From: Bactericera cockerelli
Taxonomy: Eukaryota; Arthropoda; Insecta; Hemiptera; Triozidae
NCBI GenBank assembly: GCA_024516035.1
Contig: CM044956.1
Span: forward strand, 30,478,217-30,542,216
Direction: 5' to 3'
DNA length: 64,000 nt
Positions 25,401-38,900 of this stretch are shown one piece after another (positions within the stretch are counted from its first letter, which is position 1; each line of letters begins with the position of its first letter). The notes under the pieces are model-generated. The model saw only the letters and a program-made list of their open reading frames with translations, was not told the origin of the DNA and made no database searches. Position numbers and translations under genes: made by a program.

Positions 25401-28400
25401 AGTATGTATTGAGAAGAAGAGAACTGGTTCACTCACATGAGCACGCCTGAGTATATATTGAGAAGAAGAGAACTGGTTCACTTACCCGAGCACGCCTGAG
25501 TATATATTGAGAAGAAGAGAACTGGTTCACTTACCCGAGCACGCCTGAGTATATATTGAGAAGAAGAGAACTGGTTCACTTACCCGAGCACGCCTGAGTA
25601 TATATTGAGAAGAAGAGAACTGGTTCACTCACCCGAGCGCGCCTGAGTATATATTGAGAAGAAGAGAACTGGTTCACTCACCGGAGCGCGCCTGAGTATA
25701 TATTGAGAAGAAGAGAACTGGTTCACTCACCCGAGCGCGCCTGAGTATATATTGAGAAGAAGAGAACTGGTTCACTTACCCGAGCGCGCCTGAGTATATA
25801 TTGAGAAGAAGAGAACTGGTTCACTCACCCGAGCGCGCCTGAGTATATATTGAGAAGAAGAGAACTGGTTCACTCACCCGAGCGCGCCTGAGTATATATT
25901 GAGAAGAAGAGAACTGGTTCACTCACCCAAGTATATATTGAGAAGAAGAGAACTGGTTCACTCACCCGAGCGCGCCTGAGTATATATTGAGAAGAAGAGA
26001 ACTGGTTCACTCACCCGAGCGCGCCTGAGTATATATTGAGAAGAAGAGAACTGGTTCACTCACCCAAGTATATATTGAGAAGAAGAGAACTGGTTCACTC
26101 ACCCAAGTATATATTGAGAAGAAGAGAACTGGTTCACTCACCCGAGCGCGCCTGAGTATATATTGAGAAGAAGAGAACTGGTTCACTCACCTGAGTATAC
26201 ATTGAGAAGAAGAGAACTGGTTCACTCACCCGAGCGCGCCTGTTCGTAAGCCTCCCCGGCGGCGGTGCTGGCGTCCAGTGCGCCCCTCCTGGCCCCCTCC
26301 AGCACGTCCACTATAGTCTGGTAGGCCCTGCTTGCCTTCACCGCTATGTCTGCATCTCGCCGCGTCGCGTTGAACAGCCCGGCATAGCGCTGTGCCTCTG
26401 CGCTTAGTCTGAAACATGTTTTCAAAGGATATTACATATTATTATTATTTCGAGGTAGATACATTTTTTGCTTCTAAGTTAATAGTGAGGAGACATTTCA
26501 GTCTATCTCACTAAAACTATAACTAGTATGTTAAAATTATTATTATTATTATTTCGAGGTAGATACATTTTTTTTTTTTTTTGCTTCTAAGTTAATAATG
26601 AGGAGACATTCCAGTCTACTATTATTATTATTATAGATTTATTAGGTAGAAGAAAAAATATATACAGTAGAATACAATGAAAGAAAAACAAAACGATTAA
26701 GCAAATATACAAGAAAAAAAAGACAATTGAAATGTCTCTAAGACAGGAACAACATACCAGTACGGTGGTCAAAACTAAACTGATCTTTTATTTCCCCAAA
26801 CTACACTGGCCGCTCTCTCATCTTTCAAATCATCAAACCCTACTATACATATTACATTATTCCTTCCTCTTCTTTTTTCTTTTTCTTTGCCTTTGTACAG
26901 GTAACCAATCTTCATCTTTCGGATCTTCATAACTCTCTGATGATTCGGCGCTTTGCCAATCACTTAGTTCTTCACAATTTTCTTCTTTTTGTACAGCCTC
27001 GTCAATATCTTCACTATCGTTGTTTAGATCGCTTGCATCATCTTCTGGTACTCTTTTACCAGAATCATCTTCTGATACTCTTTCATCAGCATCATCTTCT
27101 GGTACTCTTTCATCAGCATCATCATTAATAATATTATTCTCTTCATTCTCTCCACAGAAAATATCATTGGGGGTGGACTGACTTCCGCGCAGAATAAAAC
27201 CAGAAGGATCAATATATTTCTTGACTTGAGAGATATTCCTTGTGTACTGTTTGTTTGTTAACTGGGAACGTACAGTTACACTGGTTCCATTTCTTGCGAT
27301 GACTAAGTAAGGCTCCGGATCATATCTACTGCAGAGTTTGTTGGTTTTGTTTTGCTGCAGCAATACTGTATCTCCCACTTTAATGTTACTTTCTTTCGCG
27401 TGATGATGTTTGTCATAGTACTGCTTGTTTTTCATTTTGTGTTGAAAATCTCTGTCAAGAACCACAGGGTCCACATTGTATGCTGACTCTACTGATGGGA
27501 GTTTGTCTCGGAATTCTCTAGCAAACATGAGAAAAGCTGGCGTCTTTCCTGTAACAGAGTGAGGTGTAGAATTATAATTGAAGATAAATGTTCTCAAAGC
27601 ATTGTCCGGGTCTTCGTTATTCAGCTGGGCTATCTTCAATCTTTTCAAGATAGTCCTGTTTTGACGCTCAACTTCTCCATTAGCTTGAGGCCATTCTGGA
27701 GTGTTCAGATGCTGTACAATGTTATTTCCAATGCAGAAATCTCTGAGTTCTCTACTGATGAACTGTGGACCATTATCAGATATTATAACTTTTGGTAGAC
27801 CAAATGAGGAGAAAATCTTCCACAGTGTATTGATGGTTTTCTTTGCTGTAATAGAAGTGAGAAATTCGCATAAATAATATCTGCTGTAATGATCTATAAC
27901 CACGAGAACATAAGTACCATTAGGGAGTGGACCAAGGAAATCAACAGCAATAGTACTCCATGGTGATTCAGGCATACGAACTATTTTCATGGGCTCAGGA
28001 GAGCTAGGGTTTCCTACCACCTGACATTCATGACAAGACTTACAATAACTCTCGCAGTCTTTTTCCATATTATGCCACCACACTTTGGTTCTCAACTTTT
28101 GCTTCATCTTCACAATTCCAGGATGTCCTTCGTGAGCTAGGGATAGCGTGTGCTTCCTGAGAGATGGAGGGATGAAAATCCTGGTGCCTCTTAATATCAC
28201 GTCATCCATTACACACAGCTCTGTCTTGATTAATTCAAATTTCCTGAACTCTACAGGCCATCTGTCACATTGTATGGCTTGTTTCAGTGAGGACATCCTC
28301 GGGTCTCGCTGTGAATGTTCTCGAATTTCTTCTAGGCTCATTGCCTTGGGAGTGGCTTCCAAGGATACCCATCTCACATAGCGGTCACTTGAATCAAATG

Positions 28401-31400
28401 GCTTACTGTTGGGTGTCGTGTCACATAGGCGAGACAATGGATCAGCTATGTTGTCTTTGCCCGGACAGTAAACAACAGTGTAATCGTAACCCTGAAGTCG
28501 CATCACCCAGCGTTCTATACGGGGAGATGGTTTTGATCTCTGTGAAAAAATAAATTCCAAAGGTTTATGATCAGACAATAATTTAAATTCTGCGCCATAA
28601 ACATAATAATGAAAACGTTCACAAGCCCAGACAATGGCTAAGGCTTCTTTTTCAATTTGGCTATAGTTCCGCTCGGAGTGACTTAATGAGCGGCTAGCAA
28701 ACTCAATGACTCTAGGGCCTGATTCCTGATATTGTATTAATACACCACCTAAAGCAACTGGGCTCGCATCAGCGATGATCGCAGTCTTGAATTTCTTCTC
28801 GAAAAATCCAAGCACACGACTGTCTGATAAGCTTTTTTTCAGAGAAATAAAGCTATTTTCATGTACTTTAGTCCATTTGAATTCAGCATTTTTCTTGAGA
28901 AGGTGTCGTAAACATTCAGTCTGAGTAGAATAATCAGGAATAAATCTACTGCAAAAACCCAGAAGACCAAGAAAACTCTTGAGTTCTTCTTTAGTTTGAG
29001 GGCTTCGGAACTCTTCAATAGCCTTCACTTTACTCTGAACAGGTTTGACTCCTTCCGATGAAATACGATGTCCCATGAATTCTAAAGTATTTTTACCAAT
29101 TTCGCACTTCTCATAGCTCAAAGTGAGATTCGCCTTTTCTAATTCAGACAGAAAAGCGATGAGTCTTCTATCATGTTCCTCTTGATCTTTGCCATGGACC
29201 AGCCAGTCATCAATGTACAGTTCAACTCCTTCCAGCTTGTCTCGTATTCCTTCAAGAGTCCGTTGAAACATCTCGGATGCACAGTTGAGTCCAAAGAAAA
29301 GACGTTTGAAGCGATAAGTTCCATCACATGTTGAGAAAGTTGTAATGGCTCTTGAAGAATCGTCTAACTCAATCTGGTGGAATGCAGAATTCATGTCAAG
29401 TTTAGACATTACATAACTGCCATGTAAATTAGCTGTAATGTCATATACAGTTGGAATTGGGTATCGCTCTCTAACCACAGCTTTGTTAGCCCATCTCATG
29501 TCAATGCACATTCGAAGTTCCCCATTTTTCTTAATTTTACAATGTATGGGTGAAACCCACTGGGAAGGCTCATTTACTTTCTCTATAATATCTTGCTCTG
29601 CTAGTTCTTTTAATTTAGATTTAACTTTATTTCTTAAATTTTGCGGAATTCTTCTTGAAGGGAGAGCAACAGGGGCAACCTTCTCATCAATCATGAGCTT
29701 GAGCTGGTAGTCTTTTAATTTACCAACATTTCCAGAAAAAACAGAAGCAAATTTTTCTCGTACGGATTCCAATGATAAAGGTGAGGGTTGTGACTTACCT
29801 TCAACTGAATTAATAGGTATTCCTATTTTCAAAATGCCAAGTTTTTTCGCCGTGTCACCACTCAACAAGGGTACACCATTGCTTTGACAGATGAAGAATT
29901 TCACATTTTTAAGCTTTGTCCCATTTGAAATGGAAATGTCACACTCTAGTTTACCTATGATGGGTAAAGGTGTATCACTGCCATAAGCAAATAGCTTCTT
30001 TCCTGTCTCTTCATAAAACAGAGAAGGATTCTTGCGTTTAAGGTAACGCCACGAATCGAAATCCAAAATATTGACAGAAGCCCCACTGTCAACTAGAAAT
30101 TTTATATTGACTTGGCCTTTCAAAGTTATGTTCATCATATCGGATTTTGATATCACAGTGAATACAGAAAAAGTGTTTTCATCTTGAGAGCTATCTGATT
30201 CAAGTTCTACTTGTCTCACTTGCTCTTGATATCCACCATGCCGTTTCGCATTGGTTTCATTTTTACAACATCTTGAATAGTGTCCTACAATACCACATTT
30301 TAAACATCTTGCTTCTTGAGCAGGACAGGATTTGTCTGACTTCCAATGACTAGATAACCCACATTTTGAGCAGTATTTGCCTCTATCATTCGATATTTTG
30401 CTATGCATTTCTTTTACTTTAGAAATCATATAATTAGGGTCAAGTTTACCTTCTATTGCACGCGCGTGATTCTCTGATTGTTCAAGTGTCCTAGCTACCT
30501 CTAGCAGTTTCTCAATTGTCAGCTTGTCACCTTCCTTCAACAGCAACCGCCGCAACTCAGACGATGTAGACTTTTCAATCACTTGATCGATTATCATTTC
30601 ATTCTCACCATAGTGTTCTGGATCACAATTCTTCACTTGAGTCTTAAGTCTCATGACGAACTGTGAAGTTGACTCTCCATCGTTTTGATTCATCTTTCTG
30701 AAAACATTTCTCTCGTACGTGTAACTTTTCTTTTCCTTGAATAATTCATTGAGCTTCTCGGAACAATACTTGTAAGGATCTTTCTTTTCTTCTTCTTCAT
30801 TGACATTCAGTGCAAACCAAATGTTTTGTAAATCTTCACCACCCAAGTGCAATAATTGCGCTTGTTTTCTCTTCGAATCCGTAATATTTTCCGCAGTGAA
30901 AAACAACTCGATGGATCTTATCCATCTGGTCCATCTTTGAGCAATTGAGCACTCATCACCACCACACACAAAAGGTTTTATGTTACAAATGACACTTGAC
31001 ATAATCAAACTTTACTCGTCGCCAATGAAATGTCTCTAAGACAGGAACAACATACCAGTACGGTGGTCAAAACTAAACTGATCTTTTATTTCCCCAAACT
31101 ACACTGGCCGCTCTCTCATCTTTCAAATCATCAAACCCTACTATACATATTACAACAATGAAGTTAATGTCCTAAATAAAGGGCGGGATTTTGCCTGTGG
31201 CAATTTCTTTCACCCAACGTATGTGTTCATCACAACAGCAAACCCTCTTTACTAAAATTTGCCATGCTTGGGACTCGAACTCCAAATTGTTTAGTGGATG
31301 AGCCATAGCATGAAGTTCATACGAGAAGGTTGAGAAACAAACCTGCTGTGATGTGTGAAAGTGAAAGGCAAAATGTTTGCGAAATAAATAAAAAACTACT

Positions 31401-32935
31401 AGTGTGAATCACATCAGAAAGCCATCTTTACTAAAATTTGCCATGCTTGGTACTCGAATTATCACACTCCTGATCACGAGTGCAGAGTACCTCGACAGTT
31501 GAGCTTCTGTAGTACCAACCTCATAAAAGAGATTGAAAAATATAAATCTCTTTTTAAAGTTAACAAATGAATGAAGTCTCACCTGGCCGCATGTCTCACT
31601 GCAGGCTCCACGAAGCGGTCTCTATACTGCGGGTTCAAGTTGAACAGGATTCCCTCTCTGTCTTCTACGGAAGAGGACAGGTTGAGAAGCTCCGAGCTTA
31701 GCTCCTCCAGTTCCTGAGAAAGCAATCAACCAAACATTAGGGGCACATTATATAAAAAAAGACAGGATTAGATTTACTCTAAGTGGGCATTATCTTTTAA
31801 CTCAGGCTATAGTGCGTTGTGATTGGTTGAAAACTCCGACTTGAGGTACTGTTAGGCTTTGCTTAACTTTAATCCTGTTTCATAATGTGGCCCTAAGTCG
31901 CTTCGCTAACTCGCTGCGTACGGCCGACGCGACGAGAAAAAATTTTGATGCAAATTTTGAAACTGAAACGTTTTTATCTTCTTGATGGGATGATCAATGT
32001 AGTAATTGTAGCCTGAAAGCACCTAGGAACAAATAATGTTCAGTTCCTCAATTTTGCACAAAATAGGTAAGTGAAAAAACATAATTGGAGATTATATGTA
32101 GGTAATTCATTTTCAGCTCTCTCGTACTAAATCGTGTAGTACTAGTACTTATACTTACCACAAAGTCATCCTCCGCCTCATCTAGAAACACCGATGCGGC
32201 CTGGTTCAGGTTTTCGCTACGATTGGCAGCATTCACCACTTCTTCCGCCATCTTGTCTATTTGTCTCACTCTACCCTCCAGACCAGTGTACACCACCTTT
32301 AACATTCAAAAAGTTGACCCCTTATAACCTCCTCTGGTAAAGCTAACTGTATCAAGAAGTATTTAATATTATTTCAAATAAAAAAGCATATGTTCAACAA
32401 TTTTTTTTCAAAAATAAATTAATTTTGTATAAAAAAAGACTGGAATTTCTGCAATATAATGGTCTTTAATGTAGCGAAAACAAAAAATCTCAAAATACTT
32501 CTGATGTTAAGTACTTTTCAGAAATGTATTACAAACAGGGTAGTTCTATTTAAGATTGCAATGTTGACCCAGTAGAAAATGGTTTCCCCTCGATATAATT
32601 GCATACATGTTTTAGCATTTTTCAAAATTTAAATCCGTTGTCTAGATATTTCATGTGGCTCTTATTTTTCTTGGTTGACCCTGTGTGTAGTTTACCAATC
32701 AAAAGATGTACGAACCACCCTTGAGTGCTCGGACCAGAATGAATATGTCAACAAGCAACAGAGACTGCTGGTGTCAGGAAAATTCCAAGAGCCCTTTCAT
32801 ATAAATCCACAAATTTACTACGACTTGGTCTCTATGAGTTGAAAACACTCACAAACCCAGATTGAAACTTCAACCCAAGACAGATCTTGAATTATACTAA
32901 AACTTTGCATTTACGATTGTTTTTATTTTTCTTCA

Positions 32936-32979
<44 letters not shown>

Positions 32980-35900
32980 GAACATTTATTTAAAGAGAGG
33001 TCTATAACAATCGAAGTCCTTGCCCCTCTTCATCTTTGTATACGTTTTTTAGGTCTGAGACCCAACATTAATTTTATCTCACTTGTAGCTGTGTAACTGT
33101 TATGGCTTTCACCATTTTTTTCCGTTTTCATAGAATTTTCTCTCTTCGTTTTTCCCTCCACCATTTTCATAACCACAACTTTCCTCTCTTCCTGTTTGGA
33201 CCATACCCTGTTGCTTTCTGTCAGTCGCCGGGAGTTGGTGTTGGACTGCAGGATAGCCACTATCTTCGAGTTCATATCTCGTATTCGCTCCAGCAGAATG
33301 TCTATGGAGTTATGTATGTGCTCCGTGGTAAGTCGGTTAGTCATCTTGTCCTTCACATGGTACAGGATATCCGTGCATTCACTGAAACAGAAAAAGTAAA
33401 AATGATTGTACAGATATAATAAAAAACTCAAACATTACACCAAATGTATTAATTTTAATAGTAAGACGCTGTGAACAGGTGCAAGAATAAACTGGAGTGA
33501 AACCACACAACTTTCTTTACCCAAAAAGAAGTCCAATTCAGTAAGGCGAGTTCGAGTAATAATGATAGTACAATCAGCCTTGTGATTAACACAAATATGT
33601 TTTTTTTTTCAAGGCTTTAATGACAGAATTTTAGAATGGGTCCTCACCCAACCATTTCTTGCTGACCAGTAGTCAGCAACAAGTAGAAATAGAAGGAAAT
33701 AAGAAGCCGTAGAGCAAAGGAAGGGACGTAGAAAAGAAGAATAATTATAATCAAGAGCCCTCGAGGTACATATATGTACCTCATGTCATGAATAAAAGTT
33801 AGCTGAGGTACATATATGTACCTTTTTCTTTTCTTCATGACATGAGGTACGTATGTGTACCTCAAGTATTTTATTATTCATGACATTAAGTAAGTATTTT
33901 TATTCGATGTGTCCCACTGAGTTTTTCGGTCCGAGACACTTGAAAATTGGTGCGAGACACTTGAAATGATAAATGAGCTTTAGGGCGGAATTAATAGACA
34001 ACATCAATAACTTAAGTCGTTGGTAAGTGTCGATTTTCCCTATCTTACACAATACGCAATCCGTGACTTAGCGCCACAGAGGTATTACAAATTTATTACT
34101 GCCCTTAGTCCCTCACAACGAATCTCTAATATAGGCTTGGCGCTAAACGTGTTAAAAAGTTTTGAAAAGTGATCACTCACTCAAACGTCTTGTTGGCGAA
34201 GCGCTGGGAGGCGGCCAGGTCACTCTCCTGGATGAAGCGCAGCAGCTGCCTGGCGTCCCCCAGGGCCCCGCCCACATTCACGAGGCCCGCGTCCTCGGCC
34301 ACATAGCCCCTCAGCTGGGCCACCAGGCCCCGGGCCCAGCTGGTGTTGCTGTGGGCCTGGGCCAGTGAGGCCTGGGCCTGGGAGTACAGGGCCGCGGCCC
34401 CCAGGGAGGTGTCGTTGCTGGAGCCGAACTGTTTCACTGACTGTAAGAACAAGCGGATTGAAAATAATATGTCTATGTAACATGTATATGTAAATGGATT
34501 GGGCTGGGTGGAAGAGATTGCCATAGGCAATAACCCCACCCTTTAGGTAGGACATTTCTCTTTTTTTTTCCTTCTTGTATATTTTGTTTAATCTTTTTGT
34601 TTTTCTTTATATTTCATTGTGTTCTACTGTATATATTTTTTGTTCTACCTAATAAAGTAAAAAAAAAAAAAAAAAATGTAACATGTATATTTATATGGAT
34701 ACATTTTTAAATATGTACGAGGGTGGTTCCAAAAGTTCGTGACTTAACCTATATGGAGAAGTAAAATAAAAAACTAACTGTGTCTTATTTTTCAACATGA
34801 TCTCTTTTGAATTCAACACATGTATTGCAGTGCTTGAGTAACATCTCTGGGCCTGTCAAATTTTAGTTTGCATCTATTTTTTTTCTATCATTTTATTGTA
34901 TATCTTTTTTCCAAGTAGAAAATAGCGATCCATCAGCTTATAAAAGATAAATAAAACATACAAATGAAAAAATATCTTTTATTTACATCGTCCTCTTAGC
35001 AATGGAAGAAACAATTTTCTGTGAAGCCAAATAGTTGTTAGGATTTTTATCACAGACGTTAAATGAACCTTGGAATTGAAAATATTTTTGTTAAGCTCTA
35101 CCTGTTCAGTATTGTAGGCTGCTCTGGACACTAGCTCTTGTTCTAACTGCTGAGGTAGACCGTTCATCCTCTCATCCACATCTATCCACAGTTGTAAGGT
35201 ATCCTCCAGTACAGAGGCATTAGAGTCCAGCGCTAGCAGGGGGGCCCAGGGAGGAGCTATGACACCATTCACGATGTGATCTGAACCTGGAAACATTAAT
35301 TATTACAAATTTCGGATTTTAATTAATTGAGCAGCGCGATAGCACTCTGCCTCGCCAAGTCAAGATATGCCGAGAGATATTGCACGATAATTATTTTTGG
35401 GCCCAAGATTTGGCGGTGAATTTTTATATTCATGGGAATTTTGAGTGTTTTTTTTAATAATGCTATCCACAGATGAAAAAAAATCAGGAAAAAGGCTCGT
35501 TGGTAGGGTTTATTTGAGATATAAACAAATCTCTAAAAACAAAGATTTCACTACCCAAGGTTAACGAGCTCTCGATAGAAAAGCATTCCTGATCTCCCGG
35601 CCTTACCTAGGCTGGATGAGTAGCTGGTTTGAGTTTCCAACAATTAAATTGTGAAACCCAATAACATCCCATGCTATCTTTAGTTTAAAAAAATAAAAGA
35701 AGTTGAAGTTTGCTTTCCGCTCTTCCCTCGGCTGAGTTTGTAGAAGTCTACGATCTGTAATTTTATTATTGTTTTTATTTACGTTTAACACAAATAACCG
35801 ACCTCAGTAGCTTGATCGATAAGGCGGCGGACTTGTAACCTGGAGGTCGGTGGTTCAAGTCACGGATTCAGCGTAGATTTAGTAAAGCGAGTTTGAGTAG

Positions 35901-38900
35901 TTGTGATATCACGAAAGTGAGAAACACAAATATGATAACTTTTACTTTTAACACAAATATACATTTGCGAATTATGAGACTTTTATATTAGTCCACACGA
36001 AAAAAAAAAAAAAAAAAGTAGAATACACACCTTCCTTGAATTCATTTGCGAATTAAGAGACTTTTATATTAGTCCACACGAAAAAAAAAAAAAAAAGTAG
36101 AGTACACATACACACCTTCCTTGAATTCATTTGCGAATTATGAGACTTTTATATTAGTCCACATGAAAAAAAGAAAAGAAAAAAAAAAAAATAAAAAAAA
36201 TAAGAAGAATACACACCTTCCTTGAAGAGGAGGTCGAGTTCAATAACCTTGTCGAGCAGCAGATCCGTGCACCCATCCTGGCAGGAGGCACAGCCCCGGG
36301 ACGTGAGGATGTGGCGCGGCTCACACTGGCTGCAGTCCCGGCCCGTGATGCCTAGCCTGCAGTTGCACTGGCCCGACTCCTCATGGCACTCGTCACTCAC
36401 GCTGCCGTAGGGGGAACAGTTGCAGGGGGCACACGAACCACTCGGCTGCGAGGGAAACCCGAAGTAGCCGTACGCACACCTAAATAAAATAAATAGATAA
36501 ATAAAGGCGACATGGATAAATAAAATAGCCTTAATTAAAAATTTCAAGGTTTACAAATTACAATATAAGTTATTTACATGCAATAACATATTAATATTAT
36601 TTTTTTTTTCAAAATAACTTAATTAAAAATTTCAAGGTTTACAAATAACAATAGAAGTTATTTACATGCAATAACATATTAATATTATTTTTTTTTTCAA
36701 AATAACTTAATTAAAAATTTCAAGGTTTACAAATAACAAAATAAGTTATTTACATGCAATAACATATTAATATTTTATTTTTTAAAGGTAATTGTGCCCC
36801 GGAACCGCTTTCGCATTACTTCAGGGCACTTTACCTTTACATCCATGCCATTTCGGAAACGGAAAACTCGGTTAGAATTTTCCGCTCCCCCCGCGATTCG
36901 AACCCACAACCTCCGGGTCAGCAACCAATGCTCTTAACCACTGAGCCACGGAGGTCGGCTAATACTAATAACATAACTTTTTATTCAATTGTATATAATA
37001 TACATACATACGAAAAAGTAAAAATATTATTTAGATGAATAAATCATCTAATTGAAGGCCTCCTATGGGCATCTAAACTCTGAACCTAAATTATGGTATA
37101 AATTCCAGATGCCCACAGGGAAGGTGTTACGTTCTTTAAATTGTAACACCCCTAATACAGGCGAGATACAGTGGAATAATGCAAAGTTATGGGAATAAAT
37201 AATATTTAATGAGTAAGTATGCATCTTTGCACCTACAATAGGTAACTACCTACTTTTAAAAATCAACAATGAGTGTGACAGTTGTCAGGGACAACCCATG
37301 ATACTCACCATCGCTTCAAATTTCCACAAAATCCAACCACTCTCACAGTCATGGACCTATGGGAAAAACCTAAAGACGTTGCGAAAGTCCTAGGACTTAA
37401 ACTAACAAATGATTGAAGGATGAGACTGCACACTAGCTAAATGTCGCTACAAAAAGAACAACTATTCTTAAAAACCAATTAGAGGAAGTTGATAAACATC
37501 CTTTAGTCTGAGGTACAGTGATTCAGGTGCTAGCGTTATTATTTCCATGACAATTTATTACTGTCAAGTTCATTTCTTTGTTTACTTCGTCAAGATCTCA
37601 GCTCTGGCCGCTACGTATCAAATCTTACCTATCACACAAGGGTCCAGTGTTCTAGGTCTAATGATCTTACCTATCACACAAGGGTCCAGTGTTCTAGGTC
37701 TAATGATCTTACCTATCACACAAGGGTCCAGTGTTCTGGGTCTAATGATCTTACCTATCACACAAGGGTACAGTGTTATGGGTCTAATGATCTTATCTAT
37801 CACACAACCCAGACAGCACGGCAGTTGACTTCCAGTCTGGATTTAAGGTGGAAATATCCAGGTGTATAAAGTCAACTGGACCTCCAACTGTCCCGACAGC
37901 TGGATTTTTCCATCATGGATTAAATCAGTTGACCAGCCACCTGGATATTTCCAACAAAAATCCATCTAGACTCAGTCACCTGGGCAGTCAGCTGGAAATA
38001 TAACGACTCTCTCCAGCTAGGACATGAGTAGAATTTAGTCAGTTGACCAGTCAGCTGGAAATGTTCCATATTTTTCCAGTTTACATAAAACGCGTCCTTT
38101 GTTGAAGACGCCATCTTTGATCTGTCGTAATTTCAGAAATTGTGATATTGGTGATTGTAAATTGTTTTAAATAATTAATAATTCTTTTAAATATTAGGTA
38201 TTTTATTTAATTTTGAACATTTTTAAATACAAATATCATTTTATTTAGTTTTGATCTTTTTTATAACTACTGGAAGTGTTTAGATAAAACTCGTAGATAA
38301 AACTCGTCCTTTGTTGAAGGAAATTCAGAAATTGTGATATTTTTGTGACAAATTGTGAATTGTTTTAAATAATTAATAATTCTCTTAAATATTAGGTATT
38401 TTATTTAGTTTTGAACATTTTTAAATACAAATATCATTTTTTACTTTGTCTTTGTGAAGAAAGAGGACAATCATAGTGTTTACTTTGTCATTTCTGAACT
38501 CCAAATTTGCTTTCGAGATGTTTCAAAAAATAGTTCTTTAGTTTATCTAAATCGTGACAGAAGAAAGAGGACAAGAAGCAGTTAATACTGGATCACCTTT
38601 TTCATCTGACAATAACCATCCATTTCTAGAGACATCCACTTGGACCCTAACGAACTTTCTGCACTCTCCTGTTCCTGGACCTTCAGTGGGATTAACACCT
38701 TCAGTTCACTTGGAATCATACCAGCTACCCATATTAATCTCACCTAGCCTAGCCAAGCCAAAGTAGGACCATGAATGCTAGTCTCATGTGTTAAGGGAAA
38801 CAGAATTTTTTATGCTCAAGATCTCTTGACCATAGGTTGGCTAAAAAAAGGTTCTGGTTCAAGCAAAGAAACAGCTGAATGCATAGTGCTAGATAGTGAA

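Larger units (their letters stand above)
17131..26229. repeat. Tandem array, 49-bp unit containing a laminin splice donor (about 73 units), with three fold-back elements
   Basis: Minus-strand unit: CAGGCGCGCTCGG/GTGAGTGAACC plus 25 nt of intron. It copies the junction of the exon at 26230-26408. Variants include GTAAGTGAACC donors, a CATGTGAGT form, CACGC/CTCGC changes in the exon part and about 33-bp shortened units lacking the exon part. Blocks are 17131-17666, 19508-20587, 22432-23070 and 24915-26229. Three 1.84-kb elements interrupt it. Confidence 0.95.
26728..31154 (-). mobile_element. Ty3/Gypsy LTR retrotransposon, apparently intact
   Basis: 4,427 bp with two 129-bp LTRs (26728-26856 and 31026-31154) that are identical by eye, TG...CA ends, and a perfect 5-bp target duplication ACAAT (26723-26727 and 31155-31159). 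On the minus strand the 5' LTR is followed by TTGGCGACGAGTA, a plausible tRNA primer site starting TGG, and the 3' LTR is preceded by a purine run. AATAAA lies within the LTR. It sits in sense orientation in a laminin intron and inside an older LINE-tail repeat. Confidence 0.95.

Noticed and set aside
17131..26229. CRISPR-like regular repeats
   Set aside because: Units are contiguous copies with no unique spacers, in a eukaryotic intron, and derive from an exon junction.
26226..26417. 63-codon arginine/glycine-rich ORF overlapping a laminin exon
   Set aside because: Shadow frame of the GC-rich exon; the laminin frame fits both neighbours in phase.
34162..34555. GC-rich ORFs on both strands around 34.2-34.5 kb
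   Set aside because: Only the frame with SVKQFGSSNDTSLGAAALY joins both flanking laminin exons; the others are shadows.
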